11,538 nucleotides of DNA from positions 1-11,538 of the forward strand of contig JAHILJ010000048.1 in the NCBI GenBank assembly GCA_018897135.1, given 5' to 3'. Below, piece after piece: positions 5,393-11,538 of the stretch. The notes beneath the pieces are model-generated. The model was not told where the DNA came from and made no database searches. It worked only from the letters and a program-made list of their open reading frames with translations. The stretch is from Nanobdellota archaeon (GTDB lineage: Archaea > Nanobdellota > Nanobdellia > Pacearchaeales > GW2011-AR1). Position numbers and translations under genes: made by a program. The stretch's first letter is position 1. Every line of letters begins with the position of its first letter.

Positions 5393-7430
5393 TCCTACTA
5401 ACTCCGTTTTCTTTTTTGAACTTTATCACATTATCTACAAAACTTTCTATTTTTTGTTCATGACTTACAAGAATTAATTGAGCAACATTTAGTTGTTGTA
5501 AAACGTCACGCATTTTGTCAAGTTGTTGTTCTGAAAAACCGTCTGTAGGCTCGTCAAGAATTACCAAGTCTCTTGTTTTTATTTTGCTCAAAAGAGAATT
5601 AATAACTTGGTTCAAAGAAAGTCTGTAAGCTAAAGCAATTGCTGTTCTTTCTCCTCCAGAAAGATAACTATAATCAATTTCATAATCTTGTTGTTCAATT
5701 ATTGGCGTGAAGTCATCGTCAAGCCGAACTTGAATAAAATCTGAAACAAGCATTGAAAACCATTCTGCAAAAAGTTGGGAAAATTCTGACTTAAGTTTAG
5801 TCATAACATTTTTTTCAATAAAGGAAACAACAGGGATAAATTTTTTAGAAAGCCAATCTTCTAATTTATTCAAATAATCTGCTTGTTTTTTTATTTCATG
5901 TATTTTTTTTATTTTTTCTTTTGATTCTTCTATTTGCTTAGAAAAAAAATCTATTTCTTTTTTTAGTTCAGCAACTTTTATATCTGCAAATCTTTCTTCA
6001 CTAAATGCTTCTTCTGATTGTTTTTGCTTTTCCTTGAAAACATTATCAAATCTTGACAATTCAAAAACAGAATTTTTCAAAAGCCCGTTATGTTTTTCTA
6101 AAAGTTCTCTATCTTTTTCAAACATTAAATTTAATTTTTTATTTTCTTCTAATTGATTTTGCTTTTCTTCAATCCCAGCATATTTTATTTTTGAAATTTT
6201 TAAATTTGTAAGTTCTTTTTCTTTTGAATAAATCCAAATATCTTTTTTTTCAATAGAACTTCCAATTTCTTGTTTTTCTTTTTCCAAAATTTCTAATTTT
6301 TTATTATTTAATACTATATCTGACCTTGCCTGATTCAAAACATTTGTTCTGTAAAGTGCATCGACGTTTTGTAAACAAGTTGGGCAAACTTCTAAATTAG
6401 AAATTTTCTGTTCTAATTTTTTATTTTCTTCGTTTTTGTTTTTAAGAGAATTTATTTTTGAATTTATTTCTAATTTCTCTTCAACAAATTTTTCTTTCTC
6501 TTTCTTGTCTGAATCTATTATTCTTTCAAGTTGCAGAATTTTTGATTCATCTATTTTTAAATCTTCTAATTCTTTTATTTGATTTTCAAGATAAATTATT
6601 TTTTTCTTGGTTTCTAAGCATAAATCATTTTTGTTTGAGATAATTATTTTTGTTTTTTCTATTTCTTGTAAAAGTTTATTTTTTTCTTCTATTTTTTTAG
6701 AAATCTCTAACTTTTCTTCTTCTATTTTTTTTCTTATTTCTTTTTTTGCAAAAAGTTCTTTTTCAACAGAATCTAAATTATAATATTTTGATTCAAGATC
6801 ATTTTCTTTTTCTATTAAATCTAATTTGTCTTGCTCAAGATTTTCCGTGAGTGCTTGCTTTATTCTTTTTTCTTCTCTTAATTTTACTGTAACAATTGAA
6901 ATATTTTCTATTACTTTTTTATATTTGTCAATTCCAAAAACATGACGCAAAGTATCTAAACGAGTGTTTGCATCTTGAAGAATAATTTGTTTCATTTCTT
7001 CTTGAGGTGTGTAAACAGTGAACTTGTAAAGAATATTTTGCTTTTTTGAAAATTCCCTTGGGTAATTTAGAATTTCTAAAACTTTGTTTTTTAATTCTGT
7101 TACAGAGATTTCTTTTTTTTCTCCATCAATTGTTATTGCACAATAATCTTGAGAAACTGTTTTTCCTTTTTTCAAAGTTCGCTCGACTAAAACAGATTTT
7201 GTCTCAACTTCAAATTCAAGTTGCACTTTTCCTTGATTTTCTCCGTTCCTTAACAAAGCAGAACCTCTTTGCCCTGGTTGCAATCCGAACAAAGCAAACT
7301 CTATTCCTAATAAAATTGAAGTTTTCCCAGAACCAATATCTCCTGAAAGCAAAGTTGAACCTGTTGGAAATTCTACTTCTTGGTATTTGTAACTTCGAAT
7401 GTTTTCTAAGATTATTTTTTTTAGTATCAT
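5382..7430 (-). CDS. rad50: DNA double-strand-break repair ATPase Rad50
   Basis: A 682-aa SMC-like ATPase, partner of Mre11 in end resection and tethering. The N-terminal ATPase lobe has Walker A GDIGSGKTS (30-38) and a Q-loop-like YTPQEE (Q143). A Lys/Glu-rich coiled coil spans about 170-345, the zinc hook CPTC is at 349-352, and a returning coil runs about 358-520. The C-terminal lobe has signature SGGER (591-595), Walker B LVILDEPTD (622-630) and the H-loop VSHE (H657). All motifs are intact. As I recall, archaeal Rad50 is usually around 850-900 aa, so the missing length lies in the coiled-coil arms and the hook should sit closer to the heads. The ATG follows the mre11 stop with no gap, so translation is probably coupled. 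Confidence 0.96.
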   Translation of the reverse strand: MILKKIILENIRSYKYQEVEFPTGSTLLSGDIGSGKTSILLGIEFALFGLQPGQRGSALLRNGENQGKVQLEFEVETKSVLVERTLKKGKTVSQDYCAITIDGEKKEISVTELKNKVLEILNYPREFSKKQNILYKFTVYTPQEEMKQIILQDANTRLDTLRHVFGIDKYKKVIENISIVTVKLREEKRIKQALTENLEQDKLDLIEKENDLESKYYNLDSVEKELFAKKEIRKKIEEEKLEISKKIEEKNKLLQEIEKTKIIISNKNDLCLETKKKIIYLENQIKELEDLKIDESKILQLERIIDSDKKEKEKFVEEKLEINSKINSLKNKNEENKKLEQKISNLEVCPTCLQNVDALYRTNVLNQARSDIVLNNKKLEILEKEKQEIGSSIEKKDIWIYSKEKELTNLKISKIKYAGIEEKQNQLEENKKLNLMFEKDRELLEKHNGLLKNSVFELSRFDNVFKEKQKQSEEAFSEERFADIKVAELKKEIDFFSKQIEESKEKIKKIHEIKKQADYLNKLEDWLSKKFIPVVSFIEKNVMTKLKSEFSQLFAEWFSMLVSDFIQVRLDDDFTPIIEQQDYEIDYSYLSGGERTAIALAYRLSLNQVINSLLSKIKTRDLVILDEPTDGFSEQQLDKMRDVLQQLNVAQLILVSHEQKIESFVDNVIKFKKENGVSRKEG

Positions 7431-8591
7431 TTAAAACTCCAAAATTTTTTTTGAAAATTCAAGCAAACGGTTTGTAAATCCTTCTGTGGTTTCGCCTTCT
7501 TGCTTTTCAATTGCAAATGAATTAATTAATTGAGGAATCATTTTGTTAAATTCGGACGGGTTTTTTTCAGAATAAATTTTTATTGTTTCTTCTTCGATAT
7601 TTTCTGTGTTCTCGACTTCGATTTCTAATTCAAGTTCTTTTGATTTTAAATCGTGCGTGTTTTTTAATAAAAAATATGCTTTTTTTTGCTTTACAAAATC
7701 TTCAATTTGCTGAAACTTTATATCTGAATTTTTTCCTTCTTGTAATTCTCCTGTTAATCTTAATAAAATAATTTTATCTTCTAAATTCTTTTCGCTTAAT
7801 TTGTAAATTATTTGGCTTGTTGCGTTTAAGGCATTTTTAATTTCAATTTCAAATGTGAGAACGTCTTTAATTTTTAATTCTATTTTTTGGAGCGGGTTTG
7901 AAGATTCTGTGTCGACAATGTAAAAGCTTCCGTGTTTTAGGTCTTCCAATTCTTGGAAATTATTTGGAAATGTTGGGCCAGGGTAAACAAAGTTTTCATA
8001 TTGGAAGTCGATGTGCAAATGGCCGAGAGCATAATAATCTGCATGCGGGAGAGTTAGGGTTTCAATTGAATCAATTGGTAAAGTTCCTTTTGCTTTGTCA
8101 ATTGTTGTGTGTAACATGAAAATTTTAAACATGCCTGGGGTTTGATTTAATTTAATTCTTCTTAAATCAGGAATTTCTAAACCAGATTTTTTTCCAGAAT
8201 ATCCGTAAATGGCAACTCCCTGGTAAACTGTTGGGTTTAACAAAATCTCGTTTTCTTTTTCTTCAAAATTTACAACATTTTTGCAAAATCCTGCTCGCTC
8301 CAAAACATCTAGGAAAGTTTTTCCTGAAACAGAATAATCGTGCGAACCTGCAATTATAAAACACGGAATTTTTGCTTCTTTTAATTTTTTAAATTCTGTA
8401 AAAGTTTCTTTCAAGATTTCAATTCCTGGATAAGCTGAATCGAAAAGATCTCCCGAAATTAGAACAAATTCTAACTTGGAATTTATGCAAGTTTGGATTG
8501 CTTTTCTAAAAGAATCTAAATTCAAATCCTGCATAGGTTGTTGTTTCCAGCCACCTAAATGAACATCAGCCATGTGTGCAAATCTTACCAT
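7431..8591 (-). CDS. mre11: DNA double-strand-break repair nuclease Mre11
   Basis: A 386-aa manganese-dependent nuclease with an N-terminal calcineurin-like phosphoesterase domain (about 1-225). Visible motifs are ADVHLG (D9, H11), SGDLFD (D48), AGSHD (H84, D85), MLHTT (H161) and GHLH (H191, H193), which together supply the two-metal site. The fourth-motif Asn of the usual GNHD is Ser (S83). The C-terminal part (about 230-386) is charged, contains the capping region and ends in a helix likely to bind the Rad50 coiled-coil base. Mre11 opens and trims DNA ends together with Rad50, whose gene follows immediately. A TATA box about 25 nt before the ATG suggests a leaderless transcript starting here. 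The helicase and nuclease partners HerA and NurA, often next to these genes in archaea, are not in the window. Confidence 0.95.
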   Translation of the reverse strand: MVRFAHMADVHLGGWKQQPMQDLNLDSFRKAIQTCINSKLEFVLISGDLFDSAYPGIEILKETFTEFKKLKEAKIPCFIIAGSHDYSVSGKTFLDVLERAGFCKNVVNFEEKENEILLNPTVYQGVAIYGYSGKKSGLEIPDLRRIKLNQTPGMFKIFMLHTTIDKAKGTLPIDSIETLTLPHADYYALGHLHIDFQYENFVYPGPTFPNNFQELEDLKHGSFYIVDTESSNPLQKIELKIKDVLTFEIEIKNALNATSQIIYKLSEKNLEDKIILLRLTGELQEGKNSDIKFQQIEDFVKQKKAYFLLKNTHDLKSKELELEIEVENTENIEEETIKIYSEKNPSEFNKMIPQLINSFAIEKQEGETTEGFTNRLLEFSKKILEF

Positions 8592-8612
8592 TGAAAAGAA
8601 TAATTGTTCAGG

Positions 8613-8620
8613 TATTTAAG
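8613..8620 (-). promoter_or_regulatory. TATA box of the mre11-rad50 operon
   Basis: On the minus strand CTTAAATA is centred about 25 nt upstream of the mre11 ATG, in the 47-nt gap after the Dus gene. The position predicts transcription from at or near the start codon, that is, a leaderless mRNA. No Shine-Dalgarno sequence is visible, which agrees. Confidence 0.5.
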
Positions 8621-8638
8621 GATATTTGTGGTTAAATG

Positions 8639-9481
8639 CTACAAAAACCCATAAACTTCTTTAATCTTTTTCACGCTTTTGGCAAGAATAAGTTTTCTTC
8701 TGAGGTCTTTGGCGTTTTCTGCATTTTTTGTAAATTGCATTGCTTGGGATTTTATTTGTTTAAAGGGCTGAGGATATTTTTTCTCAAGTTCTAACCAATC
8801 CTTGAATGAGAAATTTTTTTGTTTTGTTTTTGTTAATTTTGTAAAAATATTTGGGTTTCCAATTGCTTCTCTACCAATCATTACAAAATCAAATTCTTTT
8901 AAAAGTTGTTTGTAGTTTTTCTCATTTACGTTTCCAGAATAAATAATAGGAAGTTTTGTTTTTGATTTTAATCTTTTTGCAAAATCCAAATCAGGTTCTC
9001 CAGAATAACCTTGTTGCTGTGTTCGCGGATGAATTATAATTGCGTCAACATATTTATTTGCTATTTTAATAATTTTAAAAGTATTTTTTGATTTCCGCAA
9101 TTTAATTGTAATTGGCTTTTCAGTGGATTGCCTCATTGTTTTCAAAATTTCCTCAATTGAATCTAACTTATTGTGGAGGAAAATCCCAAATCCTAATTTC
9201 CTTGCTGTTTTTGCAGGACAACCCAAATTAAAATCAAAAAGCGAAACCTTGTCTTCGTATTTTTTAATAAATTCTTTCAAACCCTTTGTGTTTGTTGTGA
9301 AAATTTGCAAAGCTGGTTTATCATCTAATTGAAGTTCTTGTTTCGAAAGTGGATTCGCCATTCCTGTATAAGTTAAACCACAACCTGATTTTTTACAAAG
9401 CAATCTGAACGGCAAATCATTTACTTCTGCCATTGGTGCTAAAAAAATTCTGTTTTTTAATTTTAAATTTCTAATTTCCAT
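8639..9481 (-). CDS. tRNA-dihydrouridine synthase family protein
   Basis: A 280-aa flavoenzyme of the Dus family, which reduces uridines in tRNA to dihydrouridine using FMN and NAD(P)H. A TIM barrel is evident: LAPMAEVNDLPFR (14-26) at the FMN site, FNLGCPAKTARKLGFG (84-99) with the catalytic Cys88, TIKLR (125-129) with a flavin-contacting Lys, IIHPRTQQQGYSG (149-161), YSGNV (181-185) and MIGREAIGNP (201-210). A short helical C-terminal region (about 225-280) would bind tRNA. At 280 aa it is somewhat shorter than typical bacterial members (about 310-330). The target uridine position cannot be read from sequence. Its ATG lies inside the 3' end of the methyltransferase gene (19-nt overlap), so the two are translationally linked. 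The stop is TAG. Confidence 0.92.
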   Translation of the reverse strand: MEIRNLKLKNRIFLAPMAEVNDLPFRLLCKKSGCGLTYTGMANPLSKQELQLDDKPALQIFTTNTKGLKEFIKKYEDKVSLFDFNLGCPAKTARKLGFGIFLHNKLDSIEEILKTMRQSTEKPITIKLRKSKNTFKIIKIANKYVDAIIIHPRTQQQGYSGEPDLDFAKRLKSKTKLPIIYSGNVNEKNYKQLLKEFDFVMIGREAIGNPNIFTKLTKTKQKNFSFKDWLELEKKYPQPFKQIKSQAMQFTKNAENAKDLRRKLILAKSVKKIKEVYGFL

Positions 9482-10014
9482 AAATAAATTTCCTCAAAAA
9501 ATAATTTTCTTTTTGTAAGAAGAGTTTTTTTCCAATTTCCAAATTTAATTCCTTTTGTTAATGAACTTGTTATTAAAAATATTTTTCCGCCTTTTTCTAA
9601 ATAATTTTTTGCTTGTTTCAAAAACTTGTTAATTATTTCAGAACCTTTTTTTCCGCCTGTTGTTGCAAGTTGAGAATCTTTTGGTTCGTTTTTGTCTTCG
9701 GGCAAATAGGGTGGATTGAAAACAATCACAGAATATTTTCCTGAAACTTTTTCAAATAAATTCGATTGAATGCAATTAAAATCTAATTTTTTGCAATGTT
9801 GGACAGCTTTTTTATTTATGTCGACTGAAAAAATATTTTGTTTTTTAATTCCAGATTCCAAGGCTGTCTGAAGTTGAATCCCACTTCCGCAACCAATTTC
9901 TAAAAATTTTGCATTTGAATTTTTCTTTAACAATTTTGGAAGAAATTTTTTTAAGTTCTCTGATAAAAGGTATGAATCTTCAGCAGGTTGGTAAATTTCA
10001 GACATTTTAAGCAA
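9463..10014 (-). CDS. HemK2/Mtq2-type class I methyltransferase (probable aRF1 glutamine methyltransferase)
   Basis: A 183-aa SAM-dependent methyltransferase. The N-terminal YQPAEDSYLL (8-17) is the hallmark of the Mtq2/HemK2 group. SAM motif I is FLEIGCGSG (37-45), the acidic motif is SVDIN (63-67), and the catalytic NPPY at 100-103 binds the target amide. A TGGKKGSEI segment (119-127) matches the conserved Gly-rich stretch of this group. It lacks the large N-terminal domain of bacterial PrmC, as expected. The family methylates the Gln of the GGQ loop in release factor aRF1/eRF1, usually with Trm112, which is not in the window. It overlaps the upstream membrane-protein gene by 8 nt and the downstream Dus gene by 19 nt. 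A start at Met4 would instead leave a 1-nt gap upstream and is equally plausible. Confidence 0.88.
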   Translation of the reverse strand: MLKMSEIYQPAEDSYLLSENLKKFLPKLLKKNSNAKFLEIGCGSGIQLQTALESGIKKQNIFSVDINKKAVQHCKKLDFNCIQSNLFEKVSGKYSVIVFNPPYLPEDKNEPKDSQLATTGGKKGSEIINKFLKQAKNYLEKGGKIFLITSSLTKGIKFGNWKKTLLTKRKLFFEEIYLWKLEI

Positions 10015-10414
10015 AGAATTCTAAAATTTGATCTTTGAAAATAACAACTGTTACTAAAAGTCCGATTAATAAAAGTAAAATTGCAACTAGGAGAATTACA
10101 AAACCTTTTCCTTTTTTTTTCTTAGGTTCATAATTAGAAACTTGTTGGTTTTGTTGAGGTGTTGAAGGAATATAATTTGAAACTTTTTGAGTTGGTTGCC
10201 CTGGTTGAAGATTCTGTTGAGGCTGTTGAGTTATTTGTTGTTGATTAGATTGGGCAACCGGTTGAATTGGGCCTTGAGAAACAAGAATTTTTGCAGCTTC
10301 TTCTATTTCCTCTTTTAAATAACCTGCATTGTAAAAAGTAATCATAGCTTGTTTAAGCGACGACCCTTTTTGTACAGCTGCTTTTAGTCCTCCAAGAATA
10401 TCAAATCTTACCAT
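10007..10414 (-). CDS. Small tail-anchored membrane protein with N-terminal helical domain
   Basis: A 135-aa protein of unknown function in three parts. Residues 1-48 form a small helical domain with GSSLKQAMITFYNAGYLKEE and EIEEAAKIL, a pattern like a UBA-type three-helix bundle ('xxxNAGYxxEEIEEAA'). Residues 49-96 are a Gln/Pro/Asn-rich, probably disordered linker with two VSNY copies (78-81, 92-95). A Lys cluster KKKKGKG (98-104) then precedes one transmembrane helix (about 105-126) and a short tail ending in EFFA. The Lys cluster suggests the N-terminal domain stays in the cytosol. It sits 15 nt after the restored RNase J stop and overlaps the methyltransferase start by 8 nt, so it belongs to the RNase J-methyltransferase-Dus operon. 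It might hold a soluble partner at the membrane; that is inference. Confidence 0.75.
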   Translation of the reverse strand: MVRFDILGGLKAAVQKGSSLKQAMITFYNAGYLKEEIEEAAKILVSQGPIQPVAQSNQQQITQQPQQNLQPGQPTQKVSNYIPSTPQQNQQVSNYEPKKKKGKGFVILLVAILLLLIGLLVTVVIFKDQILEFFA

Positions 10415-10429
10415 TTTATATTGTATATT

Positions 10430-11538
10430 TTAAATCTTTAATACTTTACCATTTAAACACAGATGAGAAGTTTCGTGAAAAACATATCCTAATTCTTTTG
10501 CAAGTTCAATCATTGGAGTTTCCTGTTGAAGTGTTCCGTGAGAAGGAATAATATGTTTTGGTTTTAAAAGAGAATGATTTCTCTTAAATCTTCACGACTG
10601 CCGTGACCATGAACATGAACATCTGTTTGAATCTTAACCCCCATTTTTCTTAATTTTTTGTCCATTTTTTCACGGGCTAAAACATTTTCAGATGCAGGAA
10701 TAATACTTGAAGAAAAAATCAAATTATCTTCAGGATGAAAATTAAAAGGTGTTTCTCCTTTTACAATCCTATCTAAAATACTTCCTTTTTCAGCTTGATG
10801 CCCTGTGCAAACAACAAGATATTTTCCTCTTTCTTTTTCAAGGTTTCGTAAAAAAGAATTTATTTGGTTTCTATATTTTATAAGAGTTATATTTTTTGAA
10901 AATGGGCATTTGTTTATTTGCAAAGCACAGTTCACATATTTGTTTAAACTCCTTCCGATAAAAACAATTTGTCTATTTGTTTTTCTTGCAAATTCTACAA
11001 TATTATTTAATCTTTCAATATGAGATGAAAAAGTTGTTACAAAAAATGCAGAATTTCTGTTTCGAACTTTTGAAAATGCGTCTTCTAACAAATGTCGCGC
11101 AATTGTTTCGCTTCCTGGTTTTTTTTCTGTTGCAGAATACAAAGCATCAACAACAAGAACTTTAACTCCTTTACTTCTTAATTCTTTTAGTTTTTTATAA
11201 TTTGGTTTTGCACCTAATGTAGGGTAATTGTCAAATTTTAAATCTAAGCCGTAGAAAAAAATTCCTTCTTTTGTATGGAGCGCGACAAAACTGCACTGAA
11301 GTGTGGAATGTGTTGCGTGAATAAAATCTATTTTATAATTTTCGCTTTTTCCTTTTACAAAAACAGTTGAATCTTCTTTTACGACAATTCTTTTATTTCT
11401 TAATCTTATTTTGTCATCTTTTAAAATTGCTTCTAAAACAGCCATTGTAAAAGGTGTTCCATAAATATTTGCTTGAGGATATCGATTTGCGAGATAAGGC
11501 ACGCCCCCAACATGGTCCAAATGAGCATGACCTATGAA
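10430..11538 (-). CDS. RNase J-type beta-CASP ribonuclease, partial, with apparent frameshift near the 3' end
   Basis: The gene enters from the right edge; its N-terminus lies outside. The visible part begins FIGHAHLDHVGG, the metallo-beta-lactamase motif, followed by HATHST, the metal-bridging GLDLKFD, the beta-CASP region (FFVTTFSSHIERL, IVFIGRS, VVCTGHQAEKGS) and HVHGHGSREDL. The frame then stops at TAA (10564-10566) just after LREIILF. Another frame continues the family at once with LLKPKHIIPSHG and ends at 10430, 46 codons later. One extra base in the TTTT run (10566-10569) would give LREIILFLKPKHIIPSHG with correct spacing. RNase J degrades RNA 5' to 3' and as an endonuclease. If the break is real, the protein loses the PSHG histidine and dimerising tail. 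Unlike aCPSF1 it shows no KH domain in the visible part. Confidence 0.85.

Noticed and set aside
5880..6900. Long T-rich, low-complexity tracts on the + strand
   Set aside because: They are the complement of Lys/Glu codons in the Rad50 coiled coil, not a separate repeat element.
7046..7477. A 143-codon + strand frame opposite the mre11-rad50 junction
   Set aside because: It is antisense to two genes with intact diagnostic motifs, and its product is an implausible Leu/Phe-rich string that arises from Lys/Glu codons read backwards.
10430..10563. Possible non-coding spacer between RNase J and the tail-anchored protein gene
   Set aside because: Read in the shifted frame it encodes the RNase J C-terminus (KPKHIIPSHG onwards), so it is coding sequence separated by a frame break rather than a spacer.

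Overview
The window looks like a conserved housekeeping stretch of an archaeal chromosome from a small, A+T-rich genome (about 70% A+T by eye). Several families are archaeal or archaeal-type: a KH/metallo-beta-lactamase/beta-CASP nuclease (aCPSF1), a 20S proteasome beta subunit, Mre11-Rad50, a TrmB-type regulator, a presenilin-like A22 membrane protease and an Mtq2-type methyltransferase. A/T-rich TATA boxes about 25 nt ahead of start codons, compact genes, Lys/Ile-rich proteins and very short intergenic gaps suggest a DPANN-type lineage such as Woesearchaeota or Pacearchaeota. That lineage assignment is an inference, not a demonstrated identity.

Layout from left to right. Positions 2-154 hold the 3' end of an unrecognised + strand gene. 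It converges, across a hairpin-containing gap, on a two-gene minus-strand unit: a 109-aa hypothetical protein followed by a TrmB-like regulator. A divergent promoter region (1397-1500) carries a TATA box inside a 7+7 bp dyad. Next is a lone + strand gene for a 118-aa hypothetical protein, which overlaps tail-to-tail by 33 nt with the A22 protease gene. Everything from there to the right edge is on the minus strand.

Read in transcription order from the right edge, the first block is RNase J (partial, with an apparent 1-base frameshift near its 3' end), a small tail-anchored membrane protein, an Mtq2/HemK2-type methyltransferase and a tRNA-dihydrouridine synthase. The last three overlap or nearly touch. 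Next come mre11-rad50, joined as TAA-ATG with no gap, then psmB-aCPSF1, then the A22 protease. Each of the last three units has its own TATA-like element.

Functionally the minus-strand block combines RNA turnover and 3'-end formation (RNase J, aCPSF1), translation-linked modification (Dus, Mtq2-like), double-strand-break processing (Mre11-Rad50) and protein degradation (proteasome beta, A22 protease). I see no mobile element, CRISPR array, tRNA or rRNA, and no clear new defence-type system. The points most worth checking are the RNase J frameshift, the two dyads flanking TATA boxes, the unrecognised small genes and the tail-anchored protein in the RNA/translation operon.
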